DNA of 11,150 nucleotides from Pseudomonas fluorescens. GTDB taxonomy: Bacteria; Pseudomonadota; Alphaproteobacteria; UBA2136; UBA6156. The position numbers and the translations under genes were made by a program. The stretch lies in NCBI GenBank assembly GCA_003241595.1, contig QFOU01000043.1, positions 1 to 11,150 on the forward strand, read 5' to 3'. Positions 5,797 through 11,150 of this stretch are shown piece after piece; the first letter of the stretch is position 1, and each line of letters starts with the position of its first letter. The notes beneath the pieces are model-generated. The model was not told the origin of the DNA and did no database searches. It saw only the letters and a list, made by a program, of their open reading frames with translations.

Positions 5797-6363
5797 ATGT
5801 TGGAAATGCTTACCACCCTCCTCGTTCTGGCCGTGGGCTTGTCGGTAGATACCTTCGCTGCAGCGCTCGCCAAGGGTGCCACTATCAAGCGTCTCAAACG
5901 GCAACAGAAACGCAAGATCGCCGCCATCTTCACCGCCTGCGCCATTGCAGCTCCCCTCCTCGGCTAGGCGCTCGGCAGCCTGGTGGCAGAATACATCCGC
6001 AATGTCGATCACTGGATCGCCTTCGTTCTGCTCGCCGGTGTCGGCGCCAATATGGTGCGCAATGGCCTGCAAACGACAGAAGAACACATAGGGAAAAACC
6101 TGTCCGCCACCACTATTCTCATCACAGCAATTGCCACGAATATCGACGCAGTCGCCATCGGTATCGGCCTCGCGTTTGTCGAGAACATCAATATCCTGCA
6201 AGTCTGCCTCGCCGTCGCACTGGGTACGCTGGCCGCTGTTTATCTGGGCCTGCATTTCGGTAAACGCACAGGCAAAATGCTGGGCCAGCGCGCCGAGATC
6301 ATCGGTGGCGCCGTCCTCATCCTCTTGGGCTTCAAAGTGCTGCTCAGCCACCTCCTCGGCTAA
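5797..6363 (+). pseudogene. mntP: Manganese efflux pump MntP, interrupted by an in-frame TAG
   Basis: The reading frame encodes a full-length MntP-type (DUF204) inner-membrane Mn(II) exporter, 188 codons as in E. coli MntP, with six expected membrane helices. The conserved helix-1 motif LSVDTFAA (Asp18), the HWIAFVLL segment, the helix-4 motif ATNIDAVAIGIGLAF (Asp117) and the C-terminal AEIIGGAVLILLG are all present. Codon 57 is TAG (5965-5967), directly after APLLG; by my recollection E. coli MntP has a tryptophan (PLIGW) at this position. One G-to-A change from TGG would create it. The frame is otherwise intact on both sides. Either the gene is a very recent pseudogene, the stop is read through, the base is an assembly error, or a shorter protein restarts downstream (GTG 5983, ATG 6049). 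The glutamate of E. coli helix 2 also appears replaced by alanine. No yybP-ykoY riboswitch is visible upstream, where only about 80 bases are available. Confidence 0.85.
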
Positions 6364-6397
6364 TCAAGGGTTAAAAATTCCAGCGCGTAACGCAGTT

Positions 6398-6422
6398 GCC
6401 CCGCCAAAGCAGGGGCCGTTTT
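6398..6422 (+). terminator. Probable intrinsic terminator after mntP
   Basis: GCCCCGC (6398-6404) pairs with GC-A-GGGGC (6409-6416, one bulged A) around loop CAAA, followed by CG and TTTT (6419-6422). It lies 34 bases after the mntP stop. It is weaker than the other terminators because of the bulge and short T-run. Confidence 0.5.
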
Positions 6423-6504
6423 AGCCCTTGCCTTACCCTTTCTTGTTACCTTTAAAAACCCACAACACTTATTCCATTCCTTATCTCATGGTACACATAC
6501 ACCC

Positions 6505-7470
6505 ATGACCCGTGCCGCCATCCTCTGCATCCTCCTCCTCACATGCCTCGCCACCGCAGTCCTCATCTACACGCTTACCTCCGAATTCCAACGCCATAAT
6601 CTGCGCAAACGCTTTGGCTCATTCAAGGCCACGCTCATCACAAAAAATACCGAACTGCCGCACTGGCTCAACCTTGCCCTGCAACCAAATCCCCCCGCTC
6701 CGCAAGCCGGCGCTTTCCAATGGCAGCCCCACCACACCGGGTTCGAAACCACCGAACTGCCGCTGTTGGTAAATGGAGAAGAAGTGGAGCGCCTCTACCT
6801 CGCCCGCATCAACCCCAGCCACTTCCAGTTTCAGGTTCTCACGAACACCTCCGGCACAACCGATCTCAATTCGTGGATGACCACGCACAAACCGCTCATG
6901 GTCATCAACGCCAGCTTCTTCGGTAAAAACGGGACACCCACCACTCCCATTCTCAGTAACGGGCAATACCATGGCCCTACGGCGTATAAGGGAGACCACG
7001 GCGCCTTTGTCGCAAACGCCACCACAGCACAACTGGTCGATCTCGAAACAACAAGCTGGAACGAAGCCTTCGGCGCCGCCACGAATGCCGTCGTCTCCTA
7101 TCCACTCCTCCTTTCAGAAAACGGCTCGCACCGCGCCATTCCCACCAAATTCAGCCTCGCCAACCGAAGCTTTATCGCAGAAGATGCGAGCGGCAACATC
7201 CTCCTCGGCACCACAAAAAACGCCTTCTTCACGCTCGAACGTCTGGCCAAATTTCTCAAAACCTCCCCCCTCGATCTCAAACTGGCTTTGAATCTGGATG
7301 GAGGCCCGGCCGCCTGCCAGGCCATCCAAACCGAAAATTTCAGCCGGAATGTCTGCGGAGAATGGGAGGTCTCGGTTTACCTCAACCGCTTCAAGGTGCT
7401 TAAAACCGGCCGTAACACCAACCGCTGGCCACTCCCCACCGTCCTCGCCATTTTTCCGAATTCACAATAA
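6505..7470 (+). CDS. Membrane-anchored phosphodiester glycosidase (NAGPA domain) protein
   Basis: This 321-residue protein has an N-terminal hydrophobic segment (about residues 4-24) acting as signal peptide or anchor, so the rest is periplasmic or exported. The remainder fits the NAGPA/phosphodiester glycosidase domain (Pfam PF09992), named after the enzyme that removes N-acetylglucosamine from phosphodiesters. Matching landmarks are VINASFFG (133-140), corresponding to the family INGGFF motif, and LNLDGGPAA (Asp265-Gly266-Gly267), corresponding to the NLDGGGS active-site region. In bacteria such domains are found in exopolysaccharide and cell-wall glycan enzymes, but the substrate here is unknown. 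Departures from the commonest motif (NAS for NGG, DGGP for DGGG) could mean an atypical active site. The ATG at 6505 has no clear Shine-Dalgarno but puts the hydrophobic segment right at the N-terminus. The gene stands alone between mntP and the tRNA. Confidence 0.8.
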   Translation: MTRAAILCILLLTCLATAVLIYTLTSEFQRHNLRKRFGSFKATLITKNTELPHWLNLALQPNPPAPQAGAFQWQPHHTGFETTELPLLVNGEEVERLYLARINPSHFQFQVLTNTSGTTDLNSWMTTHKPLMVINASFFGKNGTPTTPILSNGQYHGPTAYKGDHGAFVANATTAQLVDLETTSWNEAFGAATNAVVSYPLLLSENGSHRAIPTKFSLANRSFIAEDASGNILLGTTKNAFFTLERLAKFLKTSPLDLKLALNLDGGPAACQAIQTENFSRNVCGEWEVSVYLNRFKVLKTGRNTNRWPLPTVLAIFPNSQ

Positions 7471-7495
7471 AGGGCCGCACTCACAGGCAAATCAT

Positions 7496-7524
7496 TTGTG
7501 AGCCAGCGTAATATTTGCTAAACA
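7496..7524 (+). promoter_or_regulatory. Candidate promoter of the CAU tRNA
   Basis: TTGTGA (7496-7501, four of six matches to TTGACA) is followed after 17 bases by TAAACA (7519-7524). The -10 is preceded by TGC, giving an extended -10 appearance. The tRNA starts 10 bases downstream. An inverted repeat CTCACA (7480-7485) / TGTGAG (7497-7502) overlaps the -35. Confidence 0.3.
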
Positions 7525-7534
7525 ACCCTCGGTC

Positions 7535-7610
7535 GGGCGAGTAGCTCAGCGGTTAGAGCAGGGCACTCATAATGCCTTGGTCGTGGGTTCGATTCCCCCC
7601 TCGCCCACCA
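7535..7610 (+). tRNA. tRNA with CAU anticodon (Ile2 or elongator Met), CCA encoded
   Basis: The cloverleaf can be folded by hand. The acceptor stem is GGGCGAG (7535-7541) / CTCGCCC (7600-7606). The D-arm is GCTC / GAGC (7544-7547, 7556-7559), and the anticodon stem is 7561-7565 / 7573-7577. The anticodon loop is CTCATAA with anticodon CAT (7568-7570). The T-loop is TTCGATT, the discriminator is A and CCA is encoded (7608-7610). The T-stem has one T-C mismatch (7584 with 7598). CAU can mean methionine or, after lysidine modification by TilS, isoleucine (AUA). The D-loop and the AGGGCACTCATAATGCCTTG stretch resemble E. coli tRNA-Ile2 (ileX) from memory more than elongator Met. An initiator is unlikely because base pair 1:72 is G-C and the three G-C pairs above the anticodon loop are absent. 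Confidence 0.9.
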
Positions 7611-7720
7611 CTCTTCTCTCACCACATCCCGTCATTATGAGTGCCTTGGCACTCGGTAATCGGAGTCTGTGCCTTACGGCACAGGGCCTTGGTCGTAGGT
7701 TCAATCCCCCGCCCACCATT
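7611..7720 (+). repeat. Rearranged partial copy of the CAU tRNA (3'-half repeat plus inverted anticodon arm)
   Basis: Just downstream of the tRNA, 7686-7718 repeats the tRNA's 3' part (7574-7610), from GCCTTGGTCGT to GCCCACCA, with a few substitutions and four missing bases. In addition 7633-7645 is the exact reverse complement of the anticodon arm (7562-7574, 13 bases). GCCTTGG occurs three times (7574, 7643, 7686). Two hairpins lie between: GTGCC-TT-GGCAC (7641-7652) and CTGTGCC-TTAC-GGCACAG (7667-7684). The 3' copy cannot form a functional tRNA because its acceptor partner is missing and its T-stem is mismatched. It reads as a decayed duplication or an old att-like scar next to a tRNA. Confidence 0.65.
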
Positions 7721-7861
7721 TAAAGTTCAACACCTTCGCCCGCACACTCCATTCGCACGACAAAACCCGTCACAATTCTTGTTGCCTCCCACGCAAGTAT
7801 ACAATAAACAGGAAAAGGAAATTAACTCCAGTGCATGGCCTGCCATGCCGAAAGGATCATC
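7721..7861 (+). other. Intergenic region before the 213-residue orphan gene
   Basis: No gene, tRNA or terminator is seen here. The region is plain sequence ending in A/G-rich stretches (AGGAAAAGGAAA at 7810-7821, AAAGGA at 7851-7856). Only the second is at proper distance from a start codon. No clear promoter was identified. Confidence 0.4.
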
Positions 7862-8503
7862 ATGTCAACGTTCGCATGGGTCGTTGCAATTGTATTTGGA
7901 ATTGGTCTTTTTTATGCCTTCCTACGCAAAAAACCGCAACCCGTCCAAGAAACCCTCTACAACTTTCCCCCCGGCCGGGCAAAGCATACGGTAGATCGTC
8001 GTCCCGCGCCGCGTACAGTGGTTTACGATGCCAAAGGCAACCGATATAGCCCGTATAAAAACGGCACGTACCAGAATACCGAAACCAATCAGGTTGTCAC
8101 ATGGCTCATGCTCTACGTCCTGCTGTCAGAAGCGGAACGCGCCAGCTTCGAGCCACCCACCGAATATGCCGACGGCATGACACCTTGGGTCGCCGAAGAG
8201 CTGTCACAGCAAGAGCTCATCAACGTCGGCCACGGTGACAACCTCCTCACCTCACCGATGGACGAAATCCCGTCGCAAAAACCCCTCCGGCAGGAAGACC
8301 CTCCATCGGCGCCTTACTACGTGCATGTTGATACCAACTCGGGCTCGCATCCGGAAAGGGAGTCGGGAACTCACTCAGCCTCCTCTGTGACACACGAGCC
8401 TGCGCCCAGCGTACAAGCCCCTGATCCGACACCGTCCTATTCGCCGCCGGATCCCTCGCCCAGCCCGTCTGCGTCCTTCGACAGTGGGTCCAGCAACTTC
8501 TAA
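7862..8503 (+). CDS. Orphan single-pass membrane protein with Pro/Ser-rich C-terminal tail
   Basis: I do not recognise this 213-residue product. It starts with a hydrophobic segment (about residues 4-21, FAWVVAIVFGIGLFYAF) followed by a positive stop-transfer patch LRKK. A short folded region of about 110 residues follows, with the polar stretch YDAKGNRYSPYKNGTY and a hydrophobic helix VVTWLMLYVLLSEAE. The C-terminal third is low complexity, rich in Pro, Ser, Asp and Glu, ending FDSGSSNF. The positive patch after the segment suggests the bulk is cytoplasmic. I chose the ATG at 7862 rather than the one at 7835 because AAGGA (7852-7856) lies five bases before it and the hydrophobic segment then begins near residue 4. 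The gene is monocistronic, between the tRNA repeat region and a strong terminator. The tail could be a linker or a binding platform, but there is no evidence for a specific role. Confidence 0.8.
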   Translation: MSTFAWVVAIVFGIGLFYAFLRKKPQPVQETLYNFPPGRAKHTVDRRPAPRTVVYDAKGNRYSPYKNGTYQNTETNQVVTWLMLYVLLSEAERASFEPPTEYADGMTPWVAEELSQQELINVGHGDNLLTSPMDEIPSQKPLRQEDPPSAPYYVHVDTNSGSHPERESGTHSASSVTHEPAPSVQAPDPTPSYSPPDPSPSPSASFDSGSSNF

Positions 8504-8524
8504 CGCCTCGCGGCTTAACGAATC

Positions 8525-8553
8525 AAAAAAAGGCACCCTCCCGGTGCCTTTTT
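8525..8553. terminator. Bidirectional intrinsic terminator between convergent genes
   Basis: An 11-bp stem AAAAAGGCACC (8527-8537) / GGTGCCTTTTT (8543-8553) with loop CTCCC is flanked by an A-run before and a T-run after. It therefore works in both directions: for the orphan gene ending at 8503 on the plus strand and the DUF1993 gene ending at 8580 on the minus strand. Confidence 0.92.
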
Positions 8554-8579
8554 CACGTCCTTTCCAAATGCAACTTACC

Positions 8580-9086
8580 TTAATAAGCGCCGAGGAAATC
8601 CTTCTTCCCGATGTTCACACCCTTATGACGCAAAATGTCATACGCCGTGGTCACATGGAAAAAGAAGTTGGGGAACACAAAATTAAACAGATAGTCCCGC
8701 CCATTGAACTCATAGCTGCCGCCCTTGTTGGAAAACGTGATCTCTTTTGTCTCCGCCCCGTCAAACGCCGCGCTCTCAAGACCGTTCAAAAAGCTGATGG
8801 TCTTTTCAATGCGCGCCTGCAAGTCTGCAATCGTCACCTCGTTATCATCCATGCTGGGTACATCCACACCAGCCAAACGCGCGCCCATGCCCTTGGCGCT
8901 GTCGCTTGCCAGTTGAATTTGACGCACCAACGGGAACATATCTTCCGCCAACTTGGCGGTGGTCAGGCTAGCTTCATCAATCCCCTGTTCGGCCGCATAA
9001 GCCTGCCCCTTGGCCAAAATGGCCGAAAGGTTCTCAAGGCTTCTTACAACTACGGGCACACTGGCCGAGTACATCGTCAAACTCAT
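8580..9086 (-). CDS. DUF1993 family protein
   Basis: This 168-residue cytoplasmic protein matches DUF1993 (Pfam PF09351) over its full length. Landmarks are MSLTMYSASVPVVVRSLENL at the start, AEDMFPLVRQIQLASDSAKG and LAGVDVPSMDD in the middle, and NFFFHVTTAYDILRHKGVNIGKKDFLG at the end. The family belongs to the DinB/YfiT-like helical-bundle fold group. Biochemical function is not established, and the conserved histidines hint at metal or thiol chemistry only by analogy. The start at 9086 is set by a clear Shine-Dalgarno, AGGAG on the minus strand (9094-9098), seven bases upstream, and by family alignment. The frame stays open further upstream but that part (to 9212) overlaps the acyltransferase gene and is not family-like. 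It lies 86 bases downstream of the acyltransferase stop with no terminator between, so read-through from the glycan operon is possible. Confidence 0.92.
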   Translation of the reverse strand: MSLTMYSASVPVVVRSLENLSAILAKGQAYAAEQGIDEASLTTAKLAEDMFPLVRQIQLASDSAKGMGARLAGVDVPSMDDNEVTIADLQARIEKTISFLNGLESAAFDGAETKEITFSNKGGSYEFNGRDYLFNFVFPNFFFHVTTAYDILRHKGVNIGKKDFLGAY

Positions 9087-9172
9087 AATACATCTCCTGT
9101 TGTTAATACCGCCAACATCAACCCGTCCCGCACCGCCGTCAAGATGTATTTCGATATTCTCGTAAAATAAAA

Positions 9173-10177
9173 TTATGCCGCGATTTTGCGCTGCGGCTTC
9201 AGCCGCAAACACGGCGTCTCAATCAAATACCAGGAAATAACTCCGCATCCCATCGCCAGAATAACCGAACATCCCAACAGCACCGCAAAGCCAGCCCCTG
9301 CGCCCAACGCCATCACCGCAAGCTGCTGGCATGGCCATCCATAAAGATACGTCCCGTAAGAAAAATCACCCCAGGCCCCAACCTTGCTCACAACAGGCCA
9401 CTGCATACGCCCCACGGCCACAGCTAGGCTCGGCGTCAAGATCATCAAGGCGACGGTGCCCATACCTTCATAAATAAAGGCCGCGGCAAACAAGGCCACC
9501 GCCCACCAGAACATCGGACGCTCCAACCAATCAGAGCGTAACGCAAGCATCGCCCCCGCCAAAAAGCAAAGAACAAAACTCGTCACATATCGCAGGCTCG
9601 AAACCTCACTCCCCGCCGTCCCAAATCCCAGCATGTAAAATACGGCCAACGCCAAAACCAGTCCGGGCAAGTAGCGCGCAAGGTTCTTCCGCGCCATCAA
9701 GCCCAACCCCATCAAGATCACGTAACAGGCAAACTCTTTCGGAATGGTCCATAACGGGCCGTTCCACACCTTCTCGGCTTGGGTGGCAAACGGTTCGATC
9801 GTCCCGGGGTTCGCCATCAGCGTCAGTATCCCAAAACCTTTCCAGTAGGTCGGGTCACTGAACAAGCCAATCCAACCACGCCCGCTGATAACCGGAATCA
9901 ACACCCCCATCCCCAGCACAACAACCACGGCAAGCGCCGGCCAGATACGCAACCAGCGCCGCATTAAAAATCGAAGAACATGGGGATCAGACTCCCAGCT
10001 CTGCGCCACCAGATACCCACTGATGGAAAAAAACACCAATACCGCCCAGTTCCCAAGGTTATGCCCCGCTACAACAACCGGCTGGGCCATTCCCATCACC
10101 GCAAACATATGGCTCACCATCACACACAGCGCCGCCGCCAGCCGCAACGCATCAAAGTTGTTGGAGTGGGTACGCAT
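9173..10177 (-). CDS. Acyltransferase family 3 membrane protein (surface-glycan O-acylation)
   Basis: This 334-residue polytopic inner-membrane protein of the acyltransferase-3 (OafA/NodX-like, PF01757) family transfers acetyl or other acyl groups to sugars, usually on LPS O-antigen or exopolysaccharide. The N-terminal NNFDALRLAAALCVMVSH carries the conserved Arg12 and His23. FFSISGYLVAQ (49-59) and the RRWLRIWPAL segment (73-82) are family hallmarks, and about ten hydrophobic helices follow. The C-terminal helix ISWYLIETPCLRLK is typical (YxxxE-P-type end). Length is slightly below the usual 350-400, with no SGNH domain fused. I took the ATG at 10177, which leaves a normal N-terminus; the open frame extends to 10279 inside the epimerase gene. 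GGAGG lies 12 bases before this ATG, a rather long spacing. It starts four bases after the epimerase stop, so it is in the same operon. Confidence 0.92.
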   Translation of the reverse strand: MRTHSNNFDALRLAAALCVMVSHMFAVMGMAQPVVVAGHNLGNWAVLVFFSISGYLVAQSWESDPHVLRFLMRRWLRIWPALAVVVVLGMGVLIPVISGRGWIGLFSDPTYWKGFGILTLMANPGTIEPFATQAEKVWNGPLWTIPKEFACYVILMGLGLMARKNLARYLPGLVLALAVFYMLGFGTAGSEVSSLRYVTSFVLCFLAGAMLALRSDWLERPMFWWAVALFAAAFIYEGMGTVALMILTPSLAVAVGRMQWPVVSKVGAWGDFSYGTYLYGWPCQQLAVMALGAGAGFAVLLGCSVILAMGCGVISWYLIETPCLRLKPQRKIAA

Positions 10178-10181
10178 TGCG

Positions 10182-11024
10182 TTACGCCGCCTCCAAAGGT
10201 TCGCGTAACAGCGCGCGCAACTTGGTGGTATCGGCCCAAAACGCCATCGGCTCATAATCAGGGTACGGGTAATATCCAAGGTTCAATTCAATATTCCCAC
10301 CCTTGTCCCGAATCCGCGCAGCCACCAGACTTTTCACACTGACCGGTTTGCCCCAACCGATATTGATAAGCCCTTCATACCCATCCAGTACACACCAGGC
10401 AATCAAACGCGCCACAACCGTCACGTCCAGATAATCCCGTAACTGTTCCCCACCGGACATATTGAACACCTCGTCCTCCCGCGCCAGCGCCGCATCCAGT
10501 TGCGGAATGATGGACTTCGCCGCCTGCCCCTCACCCATCATGTAAAACAAACGCAACCACGCGGCACTCCATCGTTCCAGCTCCAACACGTGGCGCCCCA
10601 TCCGCAACTTCGCCTCGCCGTACGCGGTTACGGGAAAACACTCCATATCTTCACGCAAAGCACCTTCCTGCAAACCATACTCAAGACATGTTCCAATACC
10701 GATGAACCGCTTCAATCCCTGCGCATGCAACGCGTCCACAAACGCGGTATGCACGGGTAAAAGCTGCTCGACATGCACCGCGCTTTTAAAATTGGAAAGC
10801 TCACCCCATGCCAGATGCACCACCACATCCGGCTGCCCAAGTGCCTCAAACAGACCTTCACCGGCATCCGCCACATCATGCACAACTTCACGCACGTTCT
10901 CAAATTCAGAGAGAGAACCCGCCGTCCGCACCATCCCCCATACTTCACACTCCGGGTGCTTCAGCAAAACCCGCAACAAATGCTTGCCGATAAACCCGTT
11001 CGCACCGGTCACAAGCACGCGCAT
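10182..11024 (-). CDS. NAD-dependent epimerase/dehydratase (nucleotide-sugar, SDR extended)
   Basis: This 280-residue Rossmann-fold enzyme belongs to the extended short-chain dehydrogenase/reductase group acting on nucleotide sugars. The NAD(P) motif is GANGFIG (residues 7-13). The DVVVHLAWGE segment (66-75), GTCLEYG (111-117) and the catalytic pair Tyr135-xxx-Lys139 (YGEAK) are all present, with Thr112 as the likely third residue. The C-terminal half carries the sugar-binding region with INIGWGKPVSVKSL. It probably reduces or epimerises a 4-keto-deoxysugar made with the upstream C-methyltransferase; the exact substrate cannot be read from sequence. The ATG at 11024 gives the usual short strand before the P-loop. 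Its ribosome-binding site AGGAG lies inside the last codons of the methyltransferase gene, five bases of gap apart, suggesting translational coupling. Confidence 0.92.
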   Translation of the reverse strand: MRVLVTGANGFIGKHLLRVLLKHPECEVWGMVRTAGSLSEFENVREVVHDVADAGEGLFEALGQPDVVVHLAWGELSNFKSAVHVEQLLPVHTAFVDALHAQGLKRFIGIGTCLEYGLQEGALREDMECFPVTAYGEAKLRMGRHVLELERWSAAWLRLFYMMGEGQAAKSIIPQLDAALAREDEVFNMSGGEQLRDYLDVTVVARLIAWCVLDGYEGLINIGWGKPVSVKSLVAARIRDKGGNIELNLGYYPYPDYEPMAFWADTTKLRALLREPLEAA

Positions 11025-11029
11025 AAAAG

Positions 11030-11150
11030 TTAAAACTCCTGAATATGCGGCACGGCAACGGCAAACGTGCCGCCCCAACTGCGCACGTCCGCCAGCTGGG
11101 CCGCCACTTCGTCTTTAATGTTCCAGGGCAGAATGACAACCACATCCGGC
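11030..11150 (-). CDS. C-methyltransferase, C-terminal end (partial at right edge)
   Basis: Only the last 40 residues are in the window, reading leftward to a TAA at 11030-11032. They include VVVILPWNIKDEV and WGGTFAVAVP, which match the end of the sugar C-methyltransferase C-terminal domain (Methyltransf_14, PF08484). These SAM-dependent enzymes methylate TDP-4-keto-deoxysugars such as the TylC3/NovU type. Position as the gene just before an epimerase/dehydratase fits a branched-sugar pathway. Cofactor and zinc sites lie outside the window. The alternative open frame on the same strand that crosses into the epimerase gene is a shadow. Confidence 0.75.
   Translation of the reverse strand, partial: PDVVVILPWNIKDEVAAQLADVRSWGGTFAVAVPHIQEF

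Noticed and set aside
5731..6351. A 206-codon minus-strand frame over mntP, which might suggest the interrupted plus-strand gene is not real.
   Set aside because: The plus frame carries clear MntP motifs on both sides of the TAG, while the antisense product is Gly/Glu/Asp-rich without a recognisable family.
5797..6363. Genetic code with TAG reassigned to an amino acid.
   Set aside because: TAG ends the autotransporter and CobW genes at the expected C-termini, so reassignment throughout is not supported; only local readthrough remains possible.
7686..7718. A second functional tRNA gene.
   Set aside because: Only the 3' part is present, the T-stem has two mismatches, and no matching 5' acceptor or D-arm can be found upstream.
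8484..9170. A 228-codon plus-strand frame opposite the DUF1993 gene.
   Set aside because: DUF1993 on the minus strand is a full-length family match with a Shine-Dalgarno; the plus frame is its shadow and runs through the shared terminator.

Overview
The window looks like chromosomal DNA of an alphaproteobacterium. It has fairly high GC and many codons ending in C. The evidence is the gene content: a CobW-type GTPase followed by a WD40-like partner, a tyrosyl-tRNA synthetase with a C-terminal S4 domain, a DUF1993 protein and a C-terminal autotransporter barrel. The lineage is inferred from family content and cannot be placed more finely from sequence reading alone. There is no integrase, transposase, CRISPR array or phage gene.

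Plus-strand block (1-8503). The window opens in the C-terminal beta-barrel of an outer-membrane autotransporter-like protein, closed by a hairpin. Next come a G3E-family metallochaperone GTPase and a WD40-like propeller protein, 12 bases apart. A very AT-rich stretch then carries a putative 57-residue membrane protein and a likely promoter for tyrS. Four bases after tyrS lies a membrane-anchored cysteine phosphatase of the TpbA/dual-specificity type, followed by a strong terminator. After it come two short orphan genes (59 and 123 residues), each with its own ribosome-binding site and its own, nearly look-alike, intrinsic terminator. An mntP manganese-exporter gene follows, broken by an in-frame TAG where E. 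coli MntP has a tryptophan. Then come a membrane-anchored phosphodiester-glycosidase (NAGPA-type) protein, a tRNA with a CAU anticodon with a scrambled partial copy of itself just downstream, and an orphan single-pass protein with a Pro/Ser-rich tail.

Minus-strand block (8580-11150). A bidirectional terminator separates the convergent blocks. Reading leftward, a surface-glycan operon enters from the right edge: the C-terminal end of a C-methyltransferase, an NAD-dependent epimerase/dehydratase (5-base gap) and an acyltransferase-3 membrane protein (4-base gap). A DUF1993 protein with a clear Shine-Dalgarno follows. The first three genes plausibly build and decorate a deoxysugar or exopolysaccharide.

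I see no obvious new multi-gene defence or mobile system. The points most worth following are the amber-interrupted mntP, the tRNA-derived rearranged repeat, the pair of small orphan transcription units with matching terminators, and the AT-rich mini membrane-protein gene.
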